Positions 16,650 to 26,654 of a DNA stretch of 64,000 nucleotides are shown here, piece by piece. Source of the DNA: Streptomyces sp. DH41 (GTDB taxonomy: Bacteria; Actinomycetota; Actinomycetes; Streptomycetales; Streptomycetaceae); the NCBI RefSeq assembly GCF_029813785.1, contig NZ_JARVKY010000007.1, forward strand, positions 124,001 through 188,000, read 5' to 3'. The translations under genes and the position numbers were made by a program. Under the pieces are notes generated by a model, which was not told where the DNA came from, made no database searches, and saw nothing but the letters and a program-made list of their open reading frames with translations. Position 1 is the first letter of the stretch, and each line of letters opens with the position of its first letter.

Positions 16650-17207
16650 CTAGGCTCCCTCGGCCCACTTCTTCAGCGCGGCCTTGCTCTCGAAGTCCGC
16701 GACGTTGGTGTCGACCGGGTCGTCGGTGTACTGGTGGAAGCGCCACTTGGCCTTGATGCGGGGCTCGCCGGCCGACACGTAGTCGGCGATCCACAGGCCG
16801 TCGCCCGCATAGGACGTGGTGTCCTCGTTCAGCCAGTAGTTCCTGTTCGCGTAGAGGATCACCCGGTTGTCCGGCCGGAGCTTCTTCACCTTCCGGATGA
16901 AGCTGTCCTTCTCCGCGTTGCTCGCGTGGGTGCCCTCGCCGGTCGTCTCCCAGTCGACGGCGAGGATGTCACCCTTCTTGTCGGGTGCCTTGGAGACGAA
17001 GTACTCGGCCTGGTCCGTGAGGTTGCCCGGCCACAGGAAGTGGTAGAAGCCGACGACGAGACCGGCGTCGCGGGCCCGCTCGGTCTGGTCCTTGAGCTTC
17101 GGATTGACGTACGAACGGCCCTCCGTCGCCTTCATGAAGACGAAGGAGAGGCCGTCGGTGTCGTAGGTGGAGGACTGGTACGCGCTGACGTCGATGCCGC
17201 GCAGCAT
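16650..17207 (-). CDS. GH25 lysozyme-like muramidase
   Basis: Protein of 185 aa covering one GH25 domain. It begins almost directly with GIDVSAYQ (Asp 6), has FMKATEGRSYVNP and GFYHFLWPG, and carries the catalytic acidic pair in ILAVDWETT. Family members cut the MurNAc-GlcNAc bond of peptidoglycan. There is no signal peptide and no cell-wall binding domain, so export would need another route, or the protein acts on lysis or inside the cell. The ribosome site GAGGGAG precedes the ATG. It is monocistronic and convergent with the reductase gene. Confidence 0.9.
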   Translation of the reverse strand: MLRGIDVSAYQSSTYDTDGLSFVFMKATEGRSYVNPKLKDQTERARDAGLVVGFYHFLWPGNLTDQAEYFVSKAPDKKGDILAVDWETTGEGTHASNAEKDSFIRKVKKLRPDNRVILYANRNYWLNEDTTSYAGDGLWIADYVSAGEPRIKAKWRFHQYTDDPVDTNVADFESKAALKKWAEGA

Positions 17208-17280
17208 GACGACTCCCTCGGTTGCCGGTGGGGCGGAAGTGCCCCGGGGGCGTAGGTAGTTGTTATGCCCGGCAGTCGAT

Positions 17281-17316
17281 GCCGTACGCCGGGCGTGCGG
17301 ATGCTCGGCGTACGGC
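17281..17316 (-). terminator. Stem-loop terminator after MFS transporter gene
   Basis: A perfect 11-bp dyad, GCCGTACGCCG (17281-17291) and CGGCGTACGGC (17306-17316), with a 14-nt loop. It lies 20 bp beyond the stop codon of the minus-strand transporter gene. Confidence 0.75.
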
Positions 17317-17336
17317 GGTGGTGAACGCCGGTGGGA

Positions 17337-18800
17337 TCAGGGGGCGGAGGAGGTGACGGAGCTGGCGGTGGCGGGCGTGCCGCCGTCGGACGTCTCCCCG
17401 AAGGCGGCCTCGGCCTCGCTCTCGCCCTCGTCCAGGGAGACGTCCTTGGTCTCCTTGCCGAGCAGCAGGGCGGTCAGCGTCAGCACCGCCATCGCCGAGA
17501 GGTAGACGCCGACCAACCACGGGGAGCCGTCTCCGGCCTCCCACAGCGCCACCGCTATGAACGGGGCGACGGCCGCTCCGAGGATCGAGCTGACGTTGTA
17601 CGAGATTCCGGAGCCGGTGTAGCGCACACTCGTCGGGAACAGCTCCGGCAGCAGCGCGCCCATAGGTCCGAAGGTCATGCCCATCAGGGTGAAGCCGAGC
17701 ACCAGCCACAGCACCACGCCGAGCGTGCCCAGGTCGATCAGAGGCACCCAGACCAGGCCGAAGACCACGATCGCGGCGGTGATCCAGATCAGGGTGGCGC
17801 GGCGGCCGTACTTGTCGGCGAGCGGGCCGGAGACCAGGGTGAACACGGCGAAGAAGAGCACACCGAAGATCATCATCAGGACGAACGTGGTGTAGCTGTA
17901 CCCCAGCCCCGGCACGTCGGCGTCCTTCGCGGTACGCCCGTAGCTCAGCGAGAACGTGGTCATCAGGTAGAAGAGCACGTACGTCGCCAGCATGATGAAC
18001 GTGCCCAGGATCAGCTGCTTCCAGTGGCCCTGGACCACCGTGGCCAGCGGCAGCTTCCGCACCTTCCCGGCCTCGCGGGTCTTGGCGAACACCGCCGACT
18101 CGACGAGCCGCGAGCGCACCCACAGGCCGATCGCGACCATCACGGCGGAGAACAGGAACGGGATGCGCCAGCCCCAGCTGGTGAAGGCCTCGGAGGGCTG
18201 GGTGGGGTCGGCGCCGGCCGTGGACGGCAGCAGCGCCCCGATGATCAGGAACAGGCCGTTGCCGATGATGAAGCCGAGCGGGGCGCCCAGCTGCGGGAAG
18301 GTCCCGTACAGGGCGCGCTTGCCGCGGGGGGCGTTCTCGGTCGCGACCAGCGCGGCCCCGCTCCACTCGCCGCCGAGCGCGAAGCCCTGCGCCAGCCGCA
18401 TCAGCACGAGCAGCGCGGTGGCGACCCAGCCGGCCTGTGCGTAGGTGGGCAGTACGCCGATGAGGAACGTGGCGATGCCCATGGTGAGGAGTGAGATCAC
18501 CAGCGTCTTCTTGCGGCCGAGACGGTCACCGAGGTGCCCGAAGAAGACGGCGCCGATCGGCCGGGCGACCATCGCGGCACCGAAGACCGCGAAGGACGAC
18601 AGCAGGGCCGTGGTGGGGTCGCTGTTCGGGAAGAAGAGCGCGGGGAAGACCAGCACGGCGGCGGTCGCGTAGATGTAGAAGTCGTAGAACTCGATCGTCG
18701 TGCCGATGAGGCTGGCGATGAGGACGCGGGACCGCGAATTGACGGGTGCCTGCGCGGGAGCGGAGTGGGGGGACGGTGCGGGCATCTCTCGGTCTTTCAC
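17337..18800 (-). CDS. MFS transporter, metabolite:H+ symporter (MHS) type
   Basis: Membrane protein of up to 487 aa with 12 predicted helices, in the MHS group that includes ProP, ShiA and citrate/alpha-ketoglutarate carriers. It has the opening signature GTTIEFYDFYIYATAA, the loop motif GHLGDRLGRKKTL and QGFALGGEWSGA. It imports an organic acid, betaine or related compound by proton symport; the substrate is unknown. The GTG at 18800 abuts the operator. An ATG at 18785 five codons in is equally possible and leaves the operator in the leader. An acidic Ser/Thr-rich tail ends the protein. It has its own promoter and terminator. Confidence 0.9.
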   Translation of the reverse strand: MKDREMPAPSPHSAPAQAPVNSRSRVLIASLIGTTIEFYDFYIYATAAVLVFPALFFPNSDPTTALLSSFAVFGAAMVARPIGAVFFGHLGDRLGRKKTLVISLLTMGIATFLIGVLPTYAQAGWVATALLVLMRLAQGFALGGEWSGAALVATENAPRGKRALYGTFPQLGAPLGFIIGNGLFLIIGALLPSTAGADPTQPSEAFTSWGWRIPFLFSAVMVAIGLWVRSRLVESAVFAKTREAGKVRKLPLATVVQGHWKQLILGTFIMLATYVLFYLMTTFSLSYGRTAKDADVPGLGYSYTTFVLMMIFGVLFFAVFTLVSGPLADKYGRRATLIWITAAIVVFGLVWVPLIDLGTLGVVLWLVLGFTLMGMTFGPMGALLPELFPTSVRYTGSGISYNVSSILGAAVAPFIAVALWEAGDGSPWLVGVYLSAMAVLTLTALLLGKETKDVSLDEGESEAEAAFGETSDGGTPATASSVTSSAP

Positions 18801-18801
18801 G

Positions 18802-18821
18802 TGCGATACATGGGTATCGCA
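18802..18821. promoter_or_regulatory. Perfect palindrome at MFS start, candidate operator
   Basis: TGCGATACATGGGTATCGCA: two perfect 8-bp arms around a 4-bp spacer. It lies just downstream of the predicted transcription start and against the start codon of the transporter, where a bound repressor would block initiation or elongation. The same core, CGATAC-N4-GTATCG, recurs at 63149-63168. The protein that binds is not identified; its gene is not adjacent. Confidence 0.6.
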
Positions 18822-18833
18822 ACGATCTCAGGC

Positions 18834-18861
18834 GTCTTATTTTTCGGAAACCCGGTGTCAA
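18834..18861 (-). promoter_or_regulatory. Predicted promoter of the MFS transporter gene
   Basis: On the minus strand, TTGACA (18856-18861) is a consensus -35 box. Sixteen bases later TAAGAC (18834-18839) is an acceptable -10. The start of transcription would fall near 18826-18828, a few bases before the 18802-18821 palindrome. The spacer is unusually A/T-rich for this genome. Confidence 0.6.
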
Positions 18862-18927
18862 GATGTGAGACGCCCGCGCGGTGCCGCCGTCCGCGCGGTC
18901 CCCGTTCGCCGCGTGTGCGACGGCCGG

Positions 18928-20295
18928 TCAGCACTCGATGATGTTGACCGCCAGCCCGCCCCGCGCCGTCTCCTTGTACTTCACCGACATGTCCGCGCCG
19001 GTCTCCTTCATGGTCTTGATGACCTTGTCGAGGGACACCTTGTGCGAGCCGTCGCCGCGCATCGCCATCCGCGCCGCCGTGACCGCCTTGACCGCGGCCA
19101 TGCCGTTGCGCTCGATGCACGGGATCTGGACCAGGCCGCCGACCGGGTCGCAGGTCAGACCGAGGTTGTGCTCCATGCCGATCTCGGCGGCGTTCTCCAC
19201 CTGCTCCGGCGAGCCGCCCAGCACCTCGGCGAGCGCGCCGGCCGCCATGGAGCAGGCGGAGCCGACCTCGCCCTGGCAGCCGACCTCGGCGCCGGAGATG
19301 GAGGCGTTCTCCTTGAAGAGCATGCCGATCGCGCCCGCGGCCAGGAGGAAGCGGACGACGCCGTCCTCGTCGGCGCCGGGCACGAAGTTCATGTAGTAGT
19401 GCAGGACCGCCGGGATGATGCCCGCCGCGCCGTTCGTCGGGGCGGTGACGACCCGGCCGCCGGCCGCGTTCTCCTCGTTCACGGCCATGGCGTAGAGGGT
19501 GATCCACTCCATGGACAGGGCCTGCGGGTCGCCCTCCGAGCGCAGCTTGCGCGCGGTGTTGGCGGCGCGGCGGCGGACCTTCAGACCGCCCGGCAGGATG
19601 CCCTCGCGGGACATGCCGCGCTCCACGCACGCCCGCATCACGCGCCAGATCTCCAGCAGGCCCTCGCGGATCTCGTCCTCGTCGCGCCAGGCCCGCTCGT
19701 TCTCCAGCATCAGCGCGGAGATGGACAGGCCCGTCTCCCGGGCCAGGCGCAGCAGCTCGTCGCCGGTGCGGAAGGGGTACTTGAGCACCGTGTCGTCGAG
19801 CACGATGCGGTCCGCGCCCACCGCGTCCTCGTCGACGACGAAGCCGCCGCCGACCGAGTAGTACGTCTTGGAGAGCACTTCCGTGCCGGCCGCGTCGTAC
19901 GCCCACAGCGTCATGCCGTTGGCGTGGTACGGGAGGGCCTTGCGGCGGTGCAGGACCATGTCGTCGTCGTAGGCGAAGGCGATCTCGCGCTCGCCGAGGA
20001 GACGGAGGCGGCCCGAGGACTTGATCGTCTCGACGCGTTCGTCCGCCTTCTCCACGTCCACCGTGCGCGGCGAGTCGCCCTCCAGGCCGAGCAGTACCGC
20101 CTTGGGCGTGCCGTGGCCGTGGCCGGTGGCGCCGAGCGAGCCGTACAGCTCGGCGCGGACGCCGGTGACGGTGTCCAGCAGCTCCTCGCCCCGCAGCCGG
20201 CGGGCGAACATGCGGGCCGCCCGCATCGGGCCGACCGTGTGGGAGCTCGACGGGCCGATGCCGATCGAGAACAGGTCGAAGACCGAGATGGCCAC
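18928..20295 (-). CDS. sdaA: L-serine ammonia-lyase (L-serine dehydratase)
   Basis: Fused single-chain L-serine deaminase of 455 aa that converts L-serine to pyruvate and ammonia using a [4Fe-4S] cluster. It has the N-terminal [18 protein letters not shown] substrate-binding motif, Cys-containing [14 protein letters not shown] and the [17 protein letters not shown] stretch that holds cluster ligands. The start is a GTG five bases after GAGGAG. It is the last gene of the gcvT-gcvH-glyA-sdaA series, where it would drain serine made from glycine. A hairpin separates it from glyA, so it may be transcribed partly by read-through or from its own promoter. Confidence 0.95.
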   Translation of the reverse strand: MAISVFDLFSIGIGPSSSHTVGPMRAARMFARRLRGEELLDTVTGVRAELYGSLGATGHGHGTPKAVLLGLEGDSPRTVDVEKADERVETIKSSGRLRLLGEREIAFAYDDDMVLHRRKALPYHANGMTLWAYDAAGTEVLSKTYYSVGGGFVVDEDAVGADRIVLDDTVLKYPFRTGDELLRLARETGLSISALMLENERAWRDEDEIREGLLEIWRVMRACVERGMSREGILPGGLKVRRRAANTARKLRSEGDPQALSMEWITLYAMAVNEENAAGGRVVTAPTNGAAGIIPAVLHYYMNFVPGADEDGVVRFLLAAGAIGMLFKENASISGAEVGCQGEVGSACSMAAGALAEVLGGSPEQVENAAEIGMEHNLGLTCDPVGGLVQIPCIERNGMAAVKAVTAARMAMRGDGSHKVSLDKVIKTMKETGADMSVKYKETARGGLAVNIIEC

Positions 20296-20341
20296 GGGGA
20301 CTCCTCAGAACGGGGGTGGTGCGGAGGCGGTGCTTCGGGGT

Positions 20342-20378
20342 GGGGCGCCGGGCTCGCTTGTGGCGGGCACGGCGCCCC
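20342..20378 (-). terminator. Stem-loop between glyA and sdaA
   Basis: The arms GGGGCGCCG (20342-20350) and CGGCGCCCC (20370-20378) pair perfectly over 9 bp with a 19-nt loop. It starts 14 bp after the glyA stop on the minus strand. It may end or attenuate transcription before sdaA. Confidence 0.6.
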
Positions 20379-20391
20379 GGACACGCGGTGT

Positions 20392-21654
20392 CTACTTGTT
20401 CAGACCCGGGTACAGCGGGTGCTTGTCGGCCAGGGTCTTCACCCGGGCCCTCAGCGCCTCAGCGTCGTAGGACGGCTTCAGCGCCTCGGCGATCACGTCC
20501 GCGACCTCGGCGAAGTCCTCGGCGGTGAAGCCTCGGGTCGCCAGGGCCGGCGTACCGATGCGCAGACCGGAGGTCACCATCGGCGGACGCGGGTCGTTCG
20601 GGACGGCGTTGCGGTTGACCGTGATGCCGACCTCGTGGAGACGGTCCTCGGCCTGCTGACCGTCCAGCTCGGAGTCGCGCAGGTCGACCAGGACCAGGTG
20701 GACGTCCGTGCCGCCGGTCAGGACGGAGACGCCCGCCGCCTTCGCGTCGTCCCGCACCAGGCGCTCGGCCAGGATGCGGGCACCCTCCAGCGTACGGCCC
20801 TGGCGCTCCTTGAAGTCCTCGCTCGCGGCGACCTTGAAGGCGACGGCCTTGGCGGCCACCACGTGCTCCAGCGGGCCACCCTGCTGACCGGGGAAAACGG
20901 CGGAGTTGATCTTCTTGGCGAGCTCGGCCGTGGAGAGGATCACACCGCCGCGCGGGCCGCCCAGCGTCTTGTGCGTCGTGGTGGTCACCACGTGCGCGTG
21001 CGGGACCGGGTTCGGGTGCAGGCCCGCCGCGACCAGACCGGCGAAGTGCGCCATGTCGACCATCAGGTAGGCGCCGACCTCGTCGGCGACCTTGCGGAAC
21101 GCGGCGAAGTCCAGCTGCCTCGGGTACGCCGACCAGCCGGCCACGATCAGCTTCGGCCGGGTCTCCTTGGCGAGGCGCTCCACCTCGGCCATGTCGACCT
21201 GGCCGTCGTCGCCGACGTGGTACGGGACGACGTTGTAGAGCTTGCCGGAGAAGTTGATCTTCATGCCGTGGGTCAGGTGCCCGCCGTGGGCGAGGTTCAG
21301 ACCCATGATGGTGTCGCCGGGCTTGAGCAGCGCGAACATCGCCGCCGCGTTGGCCTGGGCGCCCGAGTGCGGCTGCACGTTGGCGTGCTCGGCGCCGAAG
21401 AGCGCCTTGACCCGGTCGATGGCGATCTGCTCGACCACGTCGACGTGCTCGCAGCCGCCGTAGTAGCGGCGGCCGGGGTAGCCCTCGGCGTACTTGTTGG
21501 TGAGGACCGAGCCCTGGGCCTCCATGACCGCGACGGGCGCGAAGTTCTCCGAGGCGATCATCTCGAGGGTGGACTGCTGGCGGTCCAGCTCGGCGTCGAC
21601 GGCGGCGGCGACGTCGGGGTCGAGCTCGTGCAGGGGTGTGTTCAGAAGCGACAT
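20392..21654 (-). CDS. glyA: Serine hydroxymethyltransferase
   Basis: PLP enzyme of 420 aa, normal length for bacterial GlyA. It interconverts serine and glycine, passing the one-carbon unit to tetrahydrofolate. The PLP-binding Lys lies in [15 protein letters not shown], and other family motifs include [22 protein letters not shown] and HSGAQAN. The protein is cytoplasmic. It follows gcvH by 14 bp and so belongs to the glycine-cleavage operon under the upstream riboswitch. A GAGGAG ten bases before the ATG is the ribosome site. The enzyme supplies or consumes the methylene-THF also made by GcvT. Confidence 0.97.
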   Translation of the reverse strand: MSLLNTPLHELDPDVAAAVDAELDRQQSTLEMIASENFAPVAVMEAQGSVLTNKYAEGYPGRRYYGGCEHVDVVEQIAIDRVKALFGAEHANVQPHSGAQANAAAMFALLKPGDTIMGLNLAHGGHLTHGMKINFSGKLYNVVPYHVGDDGQVDMAEVERLAKETRPKLIVAGWSAYPRQLDFAAFRKVADEVGAYLMVDMAHFAGLVAAGLHPNPVPHAHVVTTTTHKTLGGPRGGVILSTAELAKKINSAVFPGQQGGPLEHVVAAKAVAFKVAASEDFKERQGRTLEGARILAERLVRDDAKAAGVSVLTGGTDVHLVLVDLRDSELDGQQAEDRLHEVGITVNRNAVPNDPRPPMVTSGLRIGTPALATRGFTAEDFAEVADVIAEALKPSYDAEALRARVKTLADKHPLYPGLNK

Positions 21655-21668
21655 GCGGTCGTGACTCC

Positions 21669-22046
21669 TCAGCCGGCGGTGAAGGCGGTGTACTCGTCGG
21701 CGGAGAGCAGGTCGGCCGGCTCGTCCGTGATCCGCACCTTGAACAGCCAGCCGCCCTCGAAGGGCGCGGAGTTCACCAGCGACGGGTCGTTGACGACGTC
21801 CTCGTTGATCTCGGTGATCTCGCCGGAGACGGGGGAGTACAGGTCGGAGACCGACTTGGTCGACTCCAGTTCGCCGCAGGTCTCGCCCGCGGTCACCGCG
21901 TCGCCGACCTCGGGGAGCTGGACGAAGACGACGTCACCGAGCGCGTTGGCCGCGTGCTCCGTGATGCCGACCGTCGAGGCGCCGTCCTCGGCGCCCGACA
22001 GCCACTCGTGCTCCTTGCTGTAGCGCAGCTGCTGGGGGTTGCTCAT
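21669..22046 (-). CDS. gcvH: Glycine cleavage system H protein
   Basis: Lipoyl carrier of 125 aa, standard length. The lipoylated Lys is residue 64 in [17 protein letters not shown]. The opening [10 protein letters not shown] is also typical. It shuttles the aminomethyl group between GcvP and GcvT. It lies between gcvT (120 bp upstream) and glyA (14 bp downstream). No gcvP is in the window, so the P protein must be encoded elsewhere, as is usual in Streptomyces. Confidence 0.97.
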   Translation of the reverse strand: MSNPQQLRYSKEHEWLSGAEDGASTVGITEHAANALGDVVFVQLPEVGDAVTAGETCGELESTKSVSDLYSPVSGEITEINEDVVNDPSLVNSAPFEGGWLFKVRITDEPADLLSADEYTAFTAG

Positions 22047-22166
22047 GGCCTGAATTCTCCTGTACGCGGGAAAGTGCTGATGAACGGGGGGACCGCTGAC
22101 ACCACCGGTGAGCAGCGGAAACGTACGCGCGGCCCGGGACGGCCGCGACCGGTGTCCCTCTACTGT

Positions 22167-23300
<1,134 letters not shown>

Positions 23301-23340
23301 CGGTCGTTCGTCTCCCAGGACAGGACGTGGCGAGGTCGAT

Positions 23341-23546
23341 CCTCCCCATCTGTCATCGGAACCTGAGAGGTTCGCCACGACCACCGGAGCGCGGCGGTCA
23401 GGACTTGCACCTTGGGTGGGGCAGCCGTCGAGCGGCGGCCCGCTTTTCAGATGTGCCTCGCCCGCGCGGTAACGGGGCCTGAGAGATTCAAGGGAGGGAC
23501 TTGCTCCTTCGGCGCCCCGGCGACGACCGGGGACTCTCCCGCGCGG
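23341..23546 (-). ncRNA. Tandem glycine riboswitch
   Basis: In the gcvT leader, two consecutive glycine aptamers can be read on the minus strand. The first has GCGGGAGAG at its 5' end, then CGCCGAAGGAGCAAG and CTCTCAGG. The second has CCCAAGGTGCAAG, CTCTCAGG and ends with GACAGATGG. The doubled GCAAG...CTCTCAGG pattern with a short linker is the known hallmark of the cooperative tandem glycine riboswitch, and one upstream of gcvT is reported in Streptomyces. Glycine binding is expected to turn on gcvT-gcvH-glyA. An exact expression platform is not obvious; AGGATCG just after aptamer 2 may take part. Confidence 0.93.
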
Positions 23547-23731
23547 ATTCAAACGGCCGGTATGCAGTTGGCGCCGCCATCATTGCACGCCCCGCCCGTT
23601 CGTGGGCAGACAGCTATCTGTAACCGGCTTGTGGCAGTAAGCGCACGAAAACGCGAGACCTGCGCATTACCTTCTCTTTACACTCGACGGGGATGGTGAC
23701 TCGTGAACCGCCCCAGGGGAGGACGATCACG

Positions 23732-24400
23732 GTGAACAGGACCACGGCGTACGCCACGACCTCGGGTCTCGCGCTGCCCAAGCAGCCCGTCGCCCCGGCA
23801 CCACAGGCGTGCGCCGAACTGCCCGCACCCGTCGTCCGCGACCTGCGGGACCGGGGCGGCCGCAGCCCGCACGCCCTGCTCTTCGGACCCCGGGACCTGG
23901 TGGTGATCACCGGCCTGCCCGGCAGCGGCAAGTCCACACTGATGAAGCGCACCGTGCGCGGAGCGCGCATCGACTCCCAGGACACCCGGGACCGCTGGGA
24001 CCACCGCATGCCGCGCTTACTGCCGTACGGGCTCTACCGCCCCCTCGTCCGCCTCGCCCACTACGCCGGACTGCGCCGCGCGCTGCGCTCCGGTGAGGGC
24101 GTCGTCGTGCACGACTGCGGCACCCAGGCCTGGGTGCGCGGCTGGCTGGCCCGTGAGGCCCGCCGCCGCGACGGCGACCTGCACCTGCTGCTGCTCGACG
24201 TCGACGCCGGTGACGCCCTGGCCGGCCAGCGCGAGCGCGGCCGGGGCGTGTCGCGGTACGCGTTCCTGCGGCACCGCTCGGCCAACACCCGCATGCTGCG
24301 CGCGGTGGCCGAGGGCACCCTGCCCGCCGGCTGCGCCTCGGCGGTCCTCCTGGACCGGGCGGCGGCGGACACGCTCCGCCGGATCGCCTTCACGGGGTGA
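23732..24400 (+). CDS. P-loop ATPase/kinase-like protein
   Basis: Protein of 222 aa with a Walker A motif VVITGLPGSGKSTLMKR and the general layout of small-molecule or polynucleotide kinases (AAA_33 type): SQDTRDRWDHRMP after the P-loop, VVVHDCGTQAWVRGW in the middle and a lid region with RERGRGVSR. It probably phosphorylates or senses a nucleotide-like substrate; none can be named. The GTG at 23732 has a GGGGAGG ribosome site nine bases upstream. An upstream ATG at 23693 follows a TACACT box by eight bases and could give a leaderless product 13 residues longer. It diverges from the glycine riboswitch. Confidence 0.78.
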   Translation: MNRTTAYATTSGLALPKQPVAPAPQACAELPAPVVRDLRDRGGRSPHALLFGPRDLVVITGLPGSGKSTLMKRTVRGARIDSQDTRDRWDHRMPRLLPYGLYRPLVRLAHYAGLRRALRSGEGVVVHDCGTQAWVRGWLAREARRRDGDLHLLLLDVDAGDALAGQRERGRGVSRYAFLRHRSANTRMLRAVAEGTLPAGCASAVLLDRAAADTLRRIAFTG

Positions 24401-24441
24401 CGTGCCCGAGGCCTCGCGGGGTGACGTACCCGAGGCCTGTT
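24394..24441 (+). repeat. 24-bp tandem duplication across a stop codon
   Basis: GGGGTGACGTGCCCGAGGCC begins at 24394 and recurs with one change (G to A) at 24418, so two 24-bp units lie head to tail. The first unit contains the TGA stop of the P-loop gene. The second gives a TGA in the same frame, so a read-through ribosome would stop again 24 bases later. Confidence 0.85.
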
Positions 24442-24552
24442 CCGAACCCCAGGTCCGTTCCCCGGTGTTCGGGACAGGCCCTGGGCCGCCGGGCCGGACG
24501 GGTTAGCCTTTTCAGCCACAGCAGCGGTACCAGGCAGGCGGTAGGTAGGCAG

Positions 24553-25320
24553 ATGGACTTCCCGGCACAGGCGCACCCCCACCCGCACGGCGGGTGGCCC
24601 GGCAACGAGCTGGAGGAGGTGCTGTCCGCCTCCCTCGGCGTGCCGGGCGCCGGCGGCCGGATCGTGGAGGTGCTCGGCCGCAGCTTCGTGTGGATCCCCC
24701 TGCCGAACGGCGGCGGCCCGCACAGCGGCCCCCTCGACCTGCCCTCCCTGGAGGTCGACGGCCAGGCCTACGTACCGGTGTTCAGCTCCGAGGAGCAGCT
24801 CCGCCAGGTCGCCGGCGCGCAGATGGCGTACACCATCGCCCCCGCCGCGGAGTTCGCCCGCGGCCTGCCCCCGCAGATCGGCATCGCCGTGAACCCGGAG
24901 GGCGTGGTGGGCATCCCGCTGCCGCCGCAGGCCGTGGCCGAGCTGTGCCGGGCCGGCCGCACCCCGCTCGACGGGCCCGCGTCCGGCGGCCGGGTCCGCC
25001 TCTTCGAGCCGGACTGGCAGGACGACCCCGTGGACTTCCTGGCCGCGGCCTCCGCCGAGTTCGCCGCCGTCGGCGTCGTGCGCACCGCCCGCCGCTGCCT
25101 CGCCACCATCGAGACCGCCGACCCCGTCATGTTCGTCGGTGTCGAACTCACCCACTGGGAGGGCGACGCCCGCGCCCTGCCCCTGGAAGCCCTCGGCCGG
25201 GCGCTGACCAGGGCCCCCCTGAAGACACAGGTCAACCTCGTCCTCCTGGAGGCGGCCCAGGACCCGGTCTGCGACTGGATGCGGGCGAACGTCCACCCGT
25301 TCTACGACCGTGACCTGTAG
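24553..25320 (+). CDS. SseB family protein, copy 1
   Basis: Protein of 255 aa related to E. coli SseB (enhanced serine sensitivity). The N-terminal SseB domain covers residues 10-130, with SFVWIPLPN, YVPVFSSEEQL and INP-like IAVNPEGVVGIPLP. The C-terminal SseB_C domain ends in the conserved FYDRD. The biochemical role of SseB is unsettled; in E. coli extra copies alter serine sensitivity, which is noteworthy beside the serine/glycine genes here. The ATG at 24553 was chosen because the N-terminus then matches the family. The next gene is a paralogue. Confidence 0.85.
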   Translation: MDFPAQAHPHPHGGWPGNELEEVLSASLGVPGAGGRIVEVLGRSFVWIPLPNGGGPHSGPLDLPSLEVDGQAYVPVFSSEEQLRQVAGAQMAYTIAPAAEFARGLPPQIGIAVNPEGVVGIPLPPQAVAELCRAGRTPLDGPASGGRVRLFEPDWQDDPVDFLAAASAEFAAVGVVRTARRCLATIETADPVMFVGVELTHWEGDARALPLEALGRALTRAPLKTQVNLVLLEAAQDPVCDWMRANVHPFYDRDL

Positions 25321-25530
25321 GCGATCGAGGGAACTCGTGGGTGCCGGCCGGGGCAGCTCGCCCAGGGCTGCGGGGCTGTGTCGACGTGCGGCTCCGCCGC
25401 GTGGGCGCGACCAGCCGCGACGAACCCGCACTCGCCGACGGACACCGCACCCCGAGCTCATAGGCGCCCCGCGTCAGGCGGAGCCTTAAGCTGGTTCCGT
25501 AACCGGGGACTTCTCGAAGGGGCGATACGC

Positions 25531-26328
25531 GTGAGCGCCAGCGGCACCACGACCGGACAGGTCGAGCACATGCTGCGCCAGGTGACGCCCGGGCGCTACG
25601 ACGCCTACGAGGCGCTGCTGCGCGCGCTCGCCACCCCCACCTCCGGCCAGGTCTGGATGCTGCTCTGGCACGGCCAGGCCGGCTCCCCGGACGCCCAGTA
25701 CGGGCACATGGAGGTCGACGGCTACGGCTACGCGCCCTGCGTCACCTCCGCCCAGGAGCTGTCCGCCAGTGGCTGGAACCGGTCGTACGAGGTGGTCGAC
25801 GGCCTGGAGGTCGCCCGCGCCCTCTACCCGGACCACTTCGGCCTGTGGCTCAACCCGCACGCCCCCGGCGGTGGTGTCGGCATCCCCTGGCTGGACCTGC
25901 GCCGCATCGCCTCCGGCCTGGGCCGCCAGCCGGCTGGCCCTCTGCGCCTGTCCGAACCGGCCATCGAGATCCCCCAGTTCTACGCCCTGCTCGCGCAGAA
26001 CGCCCATCGCACCGCGGCGGTCCGCGCGCTGCGCCGTGCCTGGGTCCAGCCGGCGCTGGGAGCGCCGTATCTGGCCATCGGCCTCGACGTGTACGACACG
26101 TCGCCGCCCGCCGTCGACGCGGTGCGCGGGATGATGCAGCAGTCCGTCGGCGCGGTGCCGGACGGGCTGCCGGTGTCGACGGTGGCGATGACCGACGCCC
26201 ACGATCCGGTCGCCATGTGGCTGCGTGCCCACGCCCGACCCTTCTACGACCGTGAGGCCCACGCGGCCGCCCCCGCCCAGGCCCCGGCGGGCGGATACGG
26301 ATACCCTCCGGCCCAAGGGCGGTACTGA
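25531..26328 (+). CDS. SseB family protein, copy 2
   Basis: Protein of 265 aa whose two-domain layout parallels the preceding gene: WMLLWHGQ and YEVVDGLEVARAL in the first half, then LWLNPHAPGGGVGIPWL and a C-terminal part ending in ARPFYDRE. A Gly/Tyr/Pro-rich tail (GGYGYPPAQGRY) follows. The GTG at 25531 has AAGGGG eight bases upstream. It is separated from copy 1 by 210 bp and may have its own promoter. Function is unknown; the serine link is only by family name and gene neighbourhood. Confidence 0.82.
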   Translation: MSASGTTTGQVEHMLRQVTPGRYDAYEALLRALATPTSGQVWMLLWHGQAGSPDAQYGHMEVDGYGYAPCVTSAQELSASGWNRSYEVVDGLEVARALYPDHFGLWLNPHAPGGGVGIPWLDLRRIASGLGRQPAGPLRLSEPAIEIPQFYALLAQNAHRTAAVRALRRAWVQPALGAPYLAIGLDVYDTSPPAVDAVRGMMQQSVGAVPDGLPVSTVAMTDAHDPVAMWLRAHARPFYDREAHAAAPAQAPAGGYGYPPAQGRY

Positions 26329-26654
26329 CCGACGCGGGCTCGTCCCGCCGGAGTCGAGCGGCCCGCCCGTGGGACATCTTCGCGCGTAGACAAGGGTGCA
26401 AGATCCCGCTCCGCCCTCGATGTCCCAACTCGTCCATGTCCGGCCCCCGTTACCCAGTGTCCGGATAACGGAACACCTCAAACAGCATCACGGTTACGCA
26501 TCCATTCCCCCTCAACTCTGGCTACAGATCGCCAAAGCGTTGAAGACTCCCGAAACGAGGAGTGGTTGCTCGCTCCTGTGTACGACGGACTGATCACGCC
26601 GCTACAGCGGCAAGTGCGGGCCGGCTACCGCCGGTTGAGAGGGGTCCCTGCCAG
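26329..26654 (+). other. Intergenic region before the oligopeptide transporter operon
   Basis: A gene-free stretch of 326 bp with clearly lower G+C than its surroundings, especially 26440-26580. It probably holds the promoter and leader of the transporter operon, but I cannot pick convincing -35/-10 boxes. No ORF in it shows the local codon bias and no strong hairpin is visible. Confidence 0.5.

Noticed and set aside
25386..25463. Short GTG-initiated frame between the SseB-like genes
   Set aside because: About 25 codons, no ribosome site and no recognisable peptide class.
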